Shown here in pieces: positions 41,267 through 49,509 of a DNA stretch of 54,276 nucleotides; position 1 is the stretch's first letter; each line of letters starts with the position of its first letter. Origin of the DNA: a virus; IMG/VR virus record IMGVR_UViG_3300034102_000129, positions 1 through 54,276 of that record. One strand, written 5' to 3'. The notes beneath the pieces are model-generated. The model made no database searches. It had not been told where the DNA came from and saw only the letters and a list, made by a program, of their open reading frames with translations. The position numbers were made by a program, and so were the translations under genes.

Positions 41267-41878
41267 TTACTTCTTGGTGTAGGTTTCAATTTTGGCAAGG
41301 TATGCTGCTTCTGCTGCTTTAATAGCCTCTTGAGGCCATGCAGCGGGGACACCCTTCGACCTAGCCGTGGCGTGCATCTTATCGATACCGGCTAGTGCTT
41401 TCATGCTGCGAGTAATCAGTTCGCCGGGAACTCTAGCCACCCCGGTTATGCCGCGTTCGCGTCGGGCTATCGTTTCAATGTAGGTATAGCGGTTTGATGC
41501 GTTAGTCTGCACCGCCTTACGCATTGCAGCGACCACCTTGTGACGGCCCGGCTCCGATGTTTTCATCTGACCAAGTTCGTGCGGGGTCGTTCTCATCACG
41601 GTGTCGGCATTGAACGACAGCACTCTACTAGTGTCTGCTTTCTTGGCATCAGCAGGTGTGACCATTGTGTAGGTGTCACCTTCCCGCAGGAAGAATCGCG
41701 TCGGGAATTTAGCCTTCGCACGATTCAACAGACCGGCGCGGATATCGGCCTCATCCTGTTCGGTTACCTTTTCGGGGAAGGTAGGTACGATAGCGACGAT
41801 AGCCATTACTGCGTCGATAAGTGAGTCGGCAGAGTCATAGGCTTTTTCTGCAGCGGTAATAAGTTTAGCGTTAGACAT
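41267..41878 (-). CDS. control-region protein of unknown function, 203 aa
   Basis: This 203-aa protein starts at ATG 41878 with CGGAG eight bases upstream; longer in-frame starts lie inside the promoter. It is helical (MSNAKLITAAEKAYDSADSLIDAVMAIVAIVP), with a basic middle (GQMKTSEPGRHKVVAAMRKAVQTNASNRYTYIETIARRERG) and a C-terminal helix (AIKAAEAAYLAKIETYTKK). I do not recognise a family. It is transcribed alone: its own promoter with a palindrome copy, and a strong terminator. It is a candidate for the protein that binds the palindromes or iterons, or an early host-takeover protein. Confidence 0.6.
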   Translation of the reverse strand: MSNAKLITAAEKAYDSADSLIDAVMAIVAIVPTFPEKVTEQDEADIRAGLLNRAKAKFPTRFFLREGDTYTMVTPADAKKADTSRVLSFNADTVMRTTPHELGQMKTSEPGRHKVVAAMRKAVQTNASNRYTYIETIARRERGITGVARVPGELITRSMKALAGIDKMHATARSKGVPAAWPQEAIKAAEAAYLAKIETYTKK

Positions 41879-41930
41879 GATGTAGTCTCCGATTGTGTGA
41901 ACGGGGTGCGATATTGCAACCCGTGAGTTA

Positions 41931-41959
41931 CTTATAGGGTAACGCATTGCTCAAATCAA
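41931..41959 (-). promoter_or_regulatory. sigma70-like promoter for the 203-aa gene
   Basis: TTGATT, a 17-base spacer and TATAAG on the minus strand. A start near 41924 gives a leader of about 46 bases before the 203-aa ATG. A variant palindrome lies one base upstream of the -35. Confidence 0.8.
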
Positions 41960-41960
41960 G

Positions 41961-41978
41961 TTCCACCTATGGGGGGAA
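41961..41978. promoter_or_regulatory. 18-bp palindrome, variant beside the 203-aa promoter
   Basis: TTCCACCTATGGGGGGAA differs from the consensus at two positions. It abuts the -35 of the 203-aa gene promoter, a position suited to an activator or a repressor. Confidence 0.7.
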
Positions 41979-41989
41979 AGGCTATCAGG

Positions 41990-42118
41990 CCCGACCCTAC
42001 CCCATCCCGCCCACCCGCTGCTGTTTGGGACTCCGGCCAACCCCCCATACCCCTGAATTCGCACAAACCACTTCACAAATTTTGACCCCCCACCCCTACT
42101 GTATAGAAACCCACCCCC
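41990..42118 (-). other. G-quadruplex-prone tract between divergent promoters
   Basis: The minus strand carries about twelve runs of three to six G. In 41990-42016 six runs are separated by only one or two bases, a textbook four-tetrad-capable arrangement. Longer runs continue to 42118. The tract has no gene and lies between the leftward promoter and the first late gene. Confidence 0.75.
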
Positions 42119-42126
42119 TTTTCTTT

Positions 42127-42154
42127 TTGGTACCATGCTGTTTTTATATATAGT
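42127..42154 (+). promoter_or_regulatory. possible late promoter giving a leaderless mRNA
   Basis: TTGGTA, a 16-base spacer and TATAGT (or an overlapping TATATA) end just before the ATG of the 188-aa gene, which has no ribosome site. Transcription would begin at or near the ATG itself. The -35 is weak, so this is tentative. Confidence 0.35.
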
Positions 42155-42157
42155 TAT

Positions 42158-42724
42158 ATGAACGTGGACGCATTCGTACCTGACATAGAAGAGGGCATAC
42201 CTCTGCCAAGCAATGCTTTGGAAGCGTTGCCAGACTTGACATCGACCGAAGAGATTGAAATGCGTGCCAAAACCATTAAGTTCTTCTCGGACTTGAGCGG
42301 GATTCTGATTGAGCCAAACAAAGACCAGCAGTTAGCCGCTGCTGATTTAGCACATCAAATGGTGCATGACCCCAAGATCAAACATGACTTTGCCAAATAC
42401 CCCAACGAAACCATCGCTTTTCTGGCAGGGCTTGTTGCTAAAACCAACCATGCCCTCGTTGAAGACCTTGCCACGCTTAAAAATTACGTCATAACGAACC
42501 TCGTTAAAGAGATTGAGATGACGAGTGACAGCAAACTTCGCGTGCAGGCGTTGAAGACGCTGGGCGAAGTAGACGGGATCGACGCTTTCAAGAAGCGAAG
42601 CGAGATCACACACGTGATCAAGCCCATCGAAGAGGTCGAAAAAGAACTCATTCAGGTTATATCTGTGCTAGAGAACGTTGAATACCACGTTGTAGATGGC
42701 GAGAATGCAGCAGATAACGCCTGA
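42158..42724 (+). CDS. putative small terminase subunit or terminase-linked protein
   Basis: This 188-aa acidic, helical protein (PDIEEGIPLPSNALEALPDLTSTEEIEMRAKTIKFFSDLSGI...) ends with coiled segments (EEVEKELIQVISVLENV) and overlaps the large terminase start. Its position directly before the large terminase, and its size, are those of a small terminase subunit that recognises the packaging site, but an HTH is not obvious. It has no clear ribosome binding site before ATG 42158, in agreement with a possible leaderless start. The downstream in-frame ATG at codon 35 is an alternative. Confidence 0.5.
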   Translation: MNVDAFVPDIEEGIPLPSNALEALPDLTSTEEIEMRAKTIKFFSDLSGILIEPNKDQQLAAADLAHQMVHDPKIKHDFAKYPNETIAFLAGLVAKTNHALVEDLATLKNYVITNLVKEIEMTSDSKLRVQALKTLGEVDGIDAFKKRSEITHVIKPIEEVEKELIQVISVLENVEYHVVDGENAADNA

Positions 42725-44216
42725 AGGGTTGCAGAAACTGCGACTAGCCCTGCCAACAATGCCTGAAAAGGAGAAGCGGCGCATCGCTGACCTCCTAAAA
42801 CAGTACCAGAATCAACTGACGCAGCGTTTAGGCAAGGATTCCTTCTTAGATTTCATTACCCACGTATATCCCGGCTACAAAGTCGGGCCTCACCATCAAA
42901 AATTGGCTAGGATTTTCGAGGAAATTGCAGAGGGCAAGAAAAAACGGGTCATCGTTAACATCGCCCCGCGTCATGGTAAGAGCGAGATGATCTCCTACCT
43001 CGCTCCAGCGTGGTTTTTAGGCAAATTTCCGCAGAAAAAGGTCATCATGGCCTCTCACACTGCAGACCTTGCCGTGAATTTCGGGCGTCGAGTCAGAAAC
43101 CTAGTTGGATCGGAGCCTTATCGTGAGATTTTTCCGGGCGTGGCTCTCCAAGTTGACAGCAAGTCTGCTTCTCGTTGGGGTACGAATTTTAACGGTGAGT
43201 ACTTCGCTATTGGCGTTGGCGGCGCTCTTGCTGGCCGTGGTGCCGATCTCTTTATTATTGATGATCCTCACTCTGAACAGGAGGCTAAGCAGGGTCGTGC
43301 GGACGTATTTGAGCCAGCATGGGAGTGGTTCCAGTCAGGCCCGGTCCAACGACTGATGCCGGGTGGTGCAATCATCGTGGTTATGACCCGGTGGTCGAAG
43401 ATGGACCTGACCGGCAAGATCGTGGACCACATGACCCGCGAAGAAGACGCGGAGGAGTGGGAGGTCGTCGAGTTCCCAGCGATCCTGAACGACAAACCGC
43501 TCTGGCCTGAGTTCTGGAGTATCGAGGAGTTGCTGGCTAAGAAAGCCAGCATGGATGTGCGGTACTGGCAGGCCCAGTACATGCAGCAGCCGACCTCCGA
43601 AGAGGGGGCGCTCATCAAGCGGGAGTGGTGGCGGGTCTGGGAGAAGGAAGACCCACCCCACTGTGAGCACATCATCCTGTCGCTTGACGCTGCCCAAGAG
43701 AAGAACAACCGGTCAGACTACAACGCCTTGTTGACTTGGGGCGTGTTTTTCAACGAAGAGACTAAAAACTACAACATTATCCTGTTGAACGCCATCAAGC
43801 AGCGGTTGGAGTTCCCTGAACTGAAAGCCCTCGTACTTGAGGAGTACAAAAGTTGGCAACCGGACTCGTTTATCGTGGAAAAGAAGTCCAATGGTGCGGC
43901 GCTTTATCAAGAGTTCCGTCGCATGGGCGTGCCGATTAGTGAGTTCACGCCGGGTAAGGGGCAGGACAAGATCAGCCGCGTAAATGCCGTATCTGACCTG
44001 TTTTCTTCAGGTATAGTCTGGTCGCCTGACCGGCGTTGGGCGCATGAAGTTATTGAGGAATGTAATGATTTCCCCTCTGGCCGAAATGACGACTTGGTTG
44101 ACGCCACTACCTTGGCTCTCATGAGGTTTAGGCAGGGCGGGTTTCTCCGCTTGCCCAATGATGAGCCAGAACCGACACGGTGGTTCAAGAATCGTCGCGG
44201 TGCTGGATACTATTAG
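42696..44216 (+). CDS. terL: terminase large subunit
   Basis: This 506-aa protein is a packaging ATPase-nuclease. Walker A is P91-R-H-G-K-S96 (NIAPRHGKSEM), Walker B is L-F-I-I-D189-D190 (GADLFIIDDPHSE), and the coupling motif is VVMTRWS. The C-terminal RNase H-like nuclease has D331 (LSLDAAQ), an acidic V-E-K-K-S-N (SFIVEKKSNG) and N-D-D-L-V-D-A (DDLVDATTLALM). It pumps DNA into the prohead through the portal encoded next. The first ATG (42696) overlaps the previous gene by 29 bases; ATG 42705 is an alternative. Confidence 0.97.
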   Translation: MARMQQITPEGLQKLRLALPTMPEKEKRRIADLLKQYQNQLTQRLGKDSFLDFITHVYPGYKVGPHHQKLARIFEEIAEGKKKRVIVNIAPRHGKSEMISYLAPAWFLGKFPQKKVIMASHTADLAVNFGRRVRNLVGSEPYREIFPGVALQVDSKSASRWGTNFNGEYFAIGVGGALAGRGADLFIIDDPHSEQEAKQGRADVFEPAWEWFQSGPVQRLMPGGAIIVVMTRWSKMDLTGKIVDHMTREEDAEEWEVVEFPAILNDKPLWPEFWSIEELLAKKASMDVRYWQAQYMQQPTSEEGALIKREWWRVWEKEDPPHCEHIILSLDAAQEKNNRSDYNALLTWGVFFNEETKNYNIILLNAIKQRLEFPELKALVLEEYKSWQPDSFIVEKKSNGAALYQEFRRMGVPISEFTPGKGQDKISRVNAVSDLFSSGIVWSPDRRWAHEVIEECNDFPSGRNDDLVDATTLALMRFRQGGFLRLPNDEPEPTRWFKNRRGAGYY

Positions 44217-44226
44217 GAGAATCTAA

Positions 44227-46803
44227 ATGGCCGTCGATAAAAGTTTGATGCAGGCTCCGCAGGGTCTTGAAGCACTTGCTGCTCCTGAACCGATTGAAAT
44301 CGTGATTGAAGACCCTGAAAGCGTGGCTATCGGGGTTGATGGCATGGTGGTCGAAATGGTTAAAGACGACCCACGTGCCGAGGATTTTGATGCCAACCTC
44401 GCTGACTTCATGAGTGAAGGCGAACTTGGGTCGCTTTCTGGCGAGTTGATCGGCCAGTATGAGCAAGACCTTGCTTCGCGTAAGGATTGGCTTGATACCT
44501 ACGTCAAGGGCTTGAAGATCCTAGGGATCAGGTATGAAGAGCGTACGGAGCCGTGGCCGGGCGCGTGTGGCGTGTTCCACCCCCTCCTCATGGAGTCGGC
44601 GGTCAAGTTTCAGTCCGAGACCATCATGGAGACTTTCCCGGCGGCAGGGCCGGTCAAGACCAAGATCATTGGTAAGGAGACCTCGGAGAAGAAAGCCTCC
44701 GCCATCCGTGTCTCGGATGACATGAACTATCAGTTGACCGAGGTGATGAAGGAGTACCGCCCTGAGCACGAGCGGATGCTGCTCAGCCTCGCCTTGGCAG
44801 GTAACGCCTTCAAGAAGGTCTACTTCGACCCCAGCCTTGACCGTCAGACTGCGATCTATATCCCGGCTGAAGACATCATCGTGCCGTATGGCGCGGCGAA
44901 TCTGGAGGGTGCTGAACGTGTTACGCATCGGATGCGTAAGACGAAGAACGAACTGATCAAACTGCAGTACGCAGGGTTCTATCGGGACATTGACTTGGGC
45001 GACCCGGTTCGCACGATGGACGAGGTAGAGAAGCAAAAGGCTGAAGATCAAGGCTTCTCAGCCACGATGGACGACAGGTTTCAGTTGCTTGAGATGCACG
45101 TGAGTATCGACCTGCCGGGTTATCCCGATGTCGATAAGGACAACAACGAGACAGGGATTGCGTTGCCGTATGTGGTGACGATTGAGAAGGGGACAGGGAC
45201 GGTTCTGGCGATTAGGCGGAACTGGAACGAAGATGACAAACTCAAATCAAAGCGACAGCACTTTGTGCATTACGGGTATATCCCCGGCTTTGGCTTCTAC
45301 TATTTTGGACTTATTCATCTCATCGGCGGCCACTCTAAGGCAGCCACCTCGCTCCTTCGTCAACTTATCGACGCAGGAACTCTTAGCAATCTTCCGGGTG
45401 GTCTCAAGTCACGTGGCCTGCGTATCAAGGGGGACGATACCCCCATTGCTCCCGGAGAGTTCCGCGACGTAGACGTGCCTTCGGGTGCGATCCGCGACAA
45501 CATCCTGCCCTTGCCGTACAAGGAGCCGAGCCAGACCCTTGCTATGTTGATGGACAAGGTGGTCGAGGATGGCCGTCGTTTCGCTGCGGTGTCAGATCTG
45601 AAGATCTCTGACATGTCCTCGCAGGCTCCGGTCGGCACGACCCTTGCTGTGCTTGAGCGTGTCCTCAAGGTCATGACGGCGGTTCAGGCCCGCATCTATT
45701 ACACGATGAAGCAGGAGTTCAAACTCCTCGCTGCGATCATCCGCGACAACACCCCGGATGAGTATTCGTACGAACCAGAGGTCGGTGATCGCAAGGCTAA
45801 GAAGGCTGACTACGATGATGTGGATGTCATCCCGGTCAGTGACCCGAACGCGGCCACGATGTCGCAGAAGATCGTGCAGTATCAAGCCGTGCTGCAGTTG
45901 AGCCAGTCTGCTCCCGCCATCTATGACATGCCGTATTTGCATCGGCAGATGATTGAGACGCTTGGCGTTAAGAACGCTGAGAAGATCATTCCGAATCTAG
46001 ATGACATGAAGCCCCGCGATCCGGTAACCGAGAACATGGACATCATGACGGGCAAACCCGCCAAAGCGTTCATCTATCAGGACCACGAAGCGCATCTGCA
46101 GGTTCACTTGTCGGCTATCCAAGACCCAAAGTTGCGGGAGATGATCGGTCAGAACCCGAAGGCGCAGGAGATCATGGGCGCTGCGATGGCGCACATCATG
46201 GAGCACGTAGCCTTCCAATATCGCCGTGAGATTGAGAAGCAGTTGGGCGCTTCGCTTCCGCCCCCGCCGAAAGATAAAGACGATAAGGAGATGGTGTTGC
46301 CAGAGGCTGTCGAGATTGAGATATCTCGCCTTGCCGCACAGGCTGCAGCCAAACTGCTCCAAAAGGATGTGCAGGAGGCTCAAGCCAAACAGGCCCAGCA
46401 ACAGGCTCAAGACCCCATCATTCAGATGCAGCAGATGGAGTTGCAACTTCGCCAGCAGGAACTACAACTCAAGGCGCAGCAGATCCAGATGGAGGCTCAG
46501 AACAAACAGACAGAACTGCAACTTGAGGCACAACTCAAACAGGCAGAACTGCAGCGCAAACAGCAAGAGATGCAGATCATGGCGGCGACCAAGGCCGATG
46601 AACTCGACCTTCGCAAACAAGAGATCGCCAACAGGACGCAGATCGATGCTGCACGACTCGGTGTGGATGTTCAGAAGCACAAGACCGGGCTGTCTGCTAA
46701 GCAGCAGGAAGCAGGGGTGCGTATGGGTATCGACATCGCAAAAACCAGAGACGCAGCCATGCGGGCTGCGCTACGACCGCCGAAAGGTGCAAAGGAGGAG
46801 TAA
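44227..46803 (+). CDS. portal protein
   Basis: This 858-aa protein follows the large terminase with TAGGAGAATCTAA before the ATG. The central SLALAGNAFKKVYFDPSLDRQ, VPYGAANLEGAERVTHRMRKTKNELI and DAGTLSNLPGGLKSRGLRIKGDDTPIAPGEFRDVDVP segments match podovirus-type portals. The last 200 residues are a long Gln-rich coiled coil (MELQLRQQELQLKAQQIQMEAQNKQTELQLE), giving a long crown or barrel. The portal forms a dodecamer at one vertex and is the entry for DNA and the seat of the adaptor. Confidence 0.93.
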   Translation: MAVDKSLMQAPQGLEALAAPEPIEIVIEDPESVAIGVDGMVVEMVKDDPRAEDFDANLADFMSEGELGSLSGELIGQYEQDLASRKDWLDTYVKGLKILGIRYEERTEPWPGACGVFHPLLMESAVKFQSETIMETFPAAGPVKTKIIGKETSEKKASAIRVSDDMNYQLTEVMKEYRPEHERMLLSLALAGNAFKKVYFDPSLDRQTAIYIPAEDIIVPYGAANLEGAERVTHRMRKTKNELIKLQYAGFYRDIDLGDPVRTMDEVEKQKAEDQGFSATMDDRFQLLEMHVSIDLPGYPDVDKDNNETGIALPYVVTIEKGTGTVLAIRRNWNEDDKLKSKRQHFVHYGYIPGFGFYYFGLIHLIGGHSKAATSLLRQLIDAGTLSNLPGGLKSRGLRIKGDDTPIAPGEFRDVDVPSGAIRDNILPLPYKEPSQTLAMLMDKVVEDGRRFAAVSDLKISDMSSQAPVGTTLAVLERVLKVMTAVQARIYYTMKQEFKLLAAIIRDNTPDEYSYEPEVGDRKAKKADYDDVDVIPVSDPNAATMSQKIVQYQAVLQLSQSAPAIYDMPYLHRQMIETLGVKNAEKIIPNLDDMKPRDPVTENMDIMTGKPAKAFIYQDHEAHLQVHLSAIQDPKLREMIGQNPKAQEIMGAAMAHIMEHVAFQYRREIEKQLGASLPPPPKDKDDKEMVLPEAVEIEISRLAAQAAAKLLQKDVQEAQAKQAQQQAQDPIIQMQQMELQLRQQELQLKAQQIQMEAQNKQTELQLEAQLKQAELQRKQQEMQIMAATKADELDLRKQEIANRTQIDAARLGVDVQKHKTGLSAKQQEAGVRMGIDIAKTRDAAMRAALRPPKGAKEE

Positions 46804-46998
46804 ATGTCCTATTCAAACGCTCTGGAGTACTTGGACTCAAAACTCCAAGAAGAGCGCATGTTGATCGTAGACACCCTTATCCAAGGCAAATTGGACGAAG
46901 GTGAATACAAACGTCTTTGCGGGGTATTACAGGGTCTTGAACTCGCAAAGAACCACATAAAAGACCTTGCAAAACGCTTGGAGCGCGACGATGAGTAG
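46804..46998 (+). CDS. small helical protein
   Basis: This 64-aa protein (MSYSNALEYLDSKLQEERMLIVDTLIQGKLDEGEYKRLCGVLQGLELAKNHIKDL) is helical throughout and follows the portal with one base between TAA and ATG (GGAGGAGTAA). Small proteins of this type often lie between portal and capsid-assembly genes. No function is known; its end overlaps the GroES-like gene by eight bases. Confidence 0.7.
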   Translation: MSYSNALEYLDSKLQEERMLIVDTLIQGKLDEGEYKRLCGVLQGLELAKNHIKDLAKRLERDDE

Positions 46999-47368
46999 CA
47001 TCAATGTAGAGAAGACACAGGAAGAAGCCACCAAGGCCAAACTCCTGCCAGAACCGAAAGGCTACCGAATCCTGTGTGCCGTGCCACACGTGGAGGAGGA
47101 GTACGAAGGCGGCATCATCAAGGCCGAGGATACCAAGAAGGTCGAGGAGCAGACGACGGTCGTCCTGTTCGTCGTCAAATTGGGAGACCTCGCCTACAAG
47201 GATGAGACCCGCTTCCCGACCGGTGCGTGGTGTAAGGAGGGGGATTTTGTGCTGACACGACCCTATTCCGGCACCCGCGTGGTCATCCACGGACGTGAGT
47301 TTCGCATCATCAACGACGACACGGTGGAAGCGGTGGTTGAAGACCCCCGTGGCATCCGTCGCGCATAG
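46991..47368 (+). CDS. GroES-like co-chaperonin
   Basis: This 125-aa protein has the Cpn10 fold pattern. L18-L-P...G-Y-R-I-L forms the first strand, E39-G-G-I-I-K-A-E-D is the mobile loop that docks on GroEL, and KEGDFVLTRPYSGTRVVIHGREFRIINDDTVEAVVE is the C-terminal barrel with the typical IxxDDxxAV ending. It probably caps the host GroEL to fold the capsid or another late protein. Its ATG at 46991 overlaps the previous gene (GGAG seven bases before it). Cpn10 homologs occur in several phage groups next to capsid genes. Confidence 0.8.
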   Translation: MSSINVEKTQEEATKAKLLPEPKGYRILCAVPHVEEEYEGGIIKAEDTKKVEEQTTVVLFVVKLGDLAYKDETRFPTGAWCKEGDFVLTRPYSGTRVVIHGREFRIINDDTVEAVVEDPRGIRRA

Positions 47369-47377
47369 GAGTAATTT

Positions 47378-48358
47378 ATGGCTACTGAACAAACCGAGTT
47401 CAAATTTCCTGATGAAATTGAGTCAGAAAAAACTCAATCAAAACAGGAGTTTAACGACGAAATTGAAGTAAAGGTTGAGGATGACACACCCGAGGAAGAC
47501 CGAGGTCGTAAGCCACTGCCTAAAGAGGTAGTTAACGATTTGGAGAATGACGACCTTGAGGAGTATTCCGATAAGGTCAAAAAGCGTCTTGGTCAGATGA
47601 AAAAGGCGTGGCATGACGAGCGCCGCGAAAAAGAGCGTGCAGCGCGGGAGCGGGAGGAAACCTACCGTTTTGCCCAAGCCCAGATGGAGGAGAACCGTCG
47701 CCTCAAACAACGTCTTGGGGTGGGGGAGAGAGCCTTTGTTAATGAGATGACTAAGGCGGCTAATACCGACCTAGGTGTAGCGAAAGATAAACTAAAGACT
47801 GCTTATGAGTCTGGCGATGCTGAGCAAATCGCCGTTGCTCAAGAAATGCTGACTGATGCAAAACTCAAGTTGCAACAGTTCGCCCGGTTCCAGCCTGCTT
47901 TACAACAGCAGGATTCAGGAGTACAAGTAAACCAACAGGTACCGACGTTACCTACGTATTCGGCTCCAGTCATTGACCAAAAGGCCGAGGCTTGGAAGCA
48001 AAAAAATACGTGGTTTAACGTGGACGAGGAGATGACTGCCCTTGCGCTCGGCCTGCATGAAAAATTAGTCCGGTCTGGTGTAGATCCGCGTAGCGATGAT
48101 TATTACCGCCGAGTTGACGAGACAATGAGGAAGCGATTCCCCGAGGCGTTTGACAACGATGAAGGGGATACCGTGACTCAAACGAGGGAGCCTGATAAGC
48201 CCTCTCGCACAAAACCAGCCAATGTAGTGGCTCCGGTAACGCGGGGAACCGCGCCGCGTCAGGTACGCCTGACACCGACTCAAGTTGCTATCGCCAAGAA
48301 ATTGGGCCTGAGCAATGAACAGTACGCAAAAGAACTTATGAAACTGGAGGCTAACTAA
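47378..48358 (+). CDS. scaffold-like protein
   Basis: This 326-aa, very charged, helical protein begins with an acidic disordered segment (MATEQTEFKFPDEIESEKTQSKQEFNDEIEVKVEDD). A long coiled coil (DKVKKRLGQMKKAWHDERREKERAAREREETYRFAQAQMEENRRLKQRL) follows, and the end is a small basic helix (RQVRLTPTQVAIAKKLGLSNEQYAKELMKL). The acid-coil-basic-tail plan, and the place directly before capsid genes, are typical of phage scaffolding proteins that template prohead assembly and then leave or are cleaved. Confidence 0.75.
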   Translation: MATEQTEFKFPDEIESEKTQSKQEFNDEIEVKVEDDTPEEDRGRKPLPKEVVNDLENDDLEEYSDKVKKRLGQMKKAWHDERREKERAAREREETYRFAQAQMEENRRLKQRLGVGERAFVNEMTKAANTDLGVAKDKLKTAYESGDAEQIAVAQEMLTDAKLKLQQFARFQPALQQQDSGVQVNQQVPTLPTYSAPVIDQKAEAWKQKNTWFNVDEEMTALALGLHEKLVRSGVDPRSDDYYRRVDETMRKRFPEAFDNDEGDTVTQTREPDKPSRTKPANVVAPVTRGTAPRQVRLTPTQVAIAKKLGLSNEQYAKELMKLEAN

Positions 48359-48359
48359 A

Positions 48360-48809
48360 ATGGCTGAGAATAGACTCGCACGTGAACTCGAAAATCGGGA
48401 ATCCGCACAGCGCAAAATGGATTGGAAACCCCCTCAGACGCTCCCTGAACCGGAGCCGCAAGATGGTTGGGTCTTCCGCTGGATACGGACTAGTATTATG
48501 GGTCAGGCCGATCCCTCTAATACAGCCGCAAAATTTCGGGAAGGTTGGGAGCCTGTAAAGGTTTCTGAACAGCCTAAATTGATGATGCAAGCCGATCCTA
48601 ATGGACGTTTCAAAGACAACATTGAGATCGGCGGGTTGTTGTTGTGTAAGGCTCCGGCTGAACTAATGCAGCAGCGTGAGGACTATTACGCTAAGCAAGC
48701 AAAGGCTCAGTTGCAGTCTGTGGACAACAACTTTATGAGGCTGAACGATGAGCGTATGCCCCTCTTCAGTGAGAAGAAGACTACGGTCTCGTTTGGCAAA
48801 GGCAAATAA
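48360..48809 (+). CDS. conserved head-region protein
   Basis: This 149-aa protein (ENRLARELENRESAQRKMDWKPPQTLPEPEPQDGWVFRWIRTSIMGQADPSNTAAKFREGWEPVKVSEQPKL) has a conserved middle (GWVFRWIRTS...PSNTAAKFREGWEPV) that I have seen in genes between scaffold and capsid. It ends in KKTTVSFGKGK. It may be a minor head protein. GGAGG precedes the ATG. Confidence 0.65.
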   Translation: MAENRLARELENRESAQRKMDWKPPQTLPEPEPQDGWVFRWIRTSIMGQADPSNTAAKFREGWEPVKVSEQPKLMMQADPNGRFKDNIEIGGLLLCKAPAELMQQREDYYAKQAKAQLQSVDNNFMRLNDERMPLFSEKKTTVSFGKGK

Positions 48810-48829
48810 CTTCTTTTTTGGAGTAACTA

Positions 48830-49492
48830 ATGGCATATCCTACTGTTGACAAGCCGTATGGCTTGAAGCCGATCAACTTGATCGGCGGGCAGGTGTTTGC
48901 CGGGGCAACTCGCCAGCGTCGTATTGCGTCCAGTGCTGCGAGCATTGGCTACGGCGATCCGGTTCAGTTGACTTCGAGCGGCACTATTTCTGTTTCCACC
49001 TCGACGACGACGCCCCCGGACGCTGGCTTTGCCGGTGTGTTCTTGGGCTGTTCGTTCGTGTCCACTGTGACGGGTCAGCCGACCTTCTCGCAGGCTTGGA
49101 TTTCGGGCACTTCGGTGAAGTCCGGCACGTACGTTACGGCGTATGTGGCTGATGATCCGAACACCCTGTTCAAGGCTGTGGGCGTTTCGGCGTCCCTGAA
49201 CGTCTCGACCACGAGCGGGTTCACGTACGAGGATATCGGTGCCAACGTTGCACTGGTTGACGAGGCGCTGAACACGACGACGAACGACTCGCAGCGGGGT
49301 CTCCTGCTGTCTTCGGTTGCGACCACCCGGTCTCTGCCGATGCGTATCGTCGATGTAGTCGAAGACACGGCGTTTGTTTCGAGCGGCACTACCTACTATC
49401 CCGAAGTTATCGTGAAGTTCAATGCACCGTACCTCACGAGCGTTTCGTTGATTGTTGGTGGTCACGCTTACAACTGCCCCGTCGGCGTTTAA
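48830..49492 (+). CDS. probable head decoration or capsid-stabilising protein
   Basis: This 220-aa, Gly/Ser/Thr/Val-rich beta protein (MAYPTVDKPYGLKPINLIGGQVFAGATRQRRIASSAAS...) lies directly before the major capsid gene and has good GGAGTAACTA before the ATG. Proteins starting with this phrase are commonly encoded immediately before gpT-like capsid proteins and are abundant virion proteins. The decoration role is inferred from position and beta-rich composition. Confidence 0.65.
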   Translation: MAYPTVDKPYGLKPINLIGGQVFAGATRQRRIASSAASIGYGDPVQLTSSGTISVSTSTTTPPDAGFAGVFLGCSFVSTVTGQPTFSQAWISGTSVKSGTYVTAYVADDPNTLFKAVGVSASLNVSTTSGFTYEDIGANVALVDEALNTTTNDSQRGLLLSSVATTRSLPMRIVDVVEDTAFVSSGTTYYPEVIVKFNAPYLTSVSLIVGGHAYNCPVGV

Positions 49493-49509
49493 TAAGGGAG
49501 TTCTAAGAC

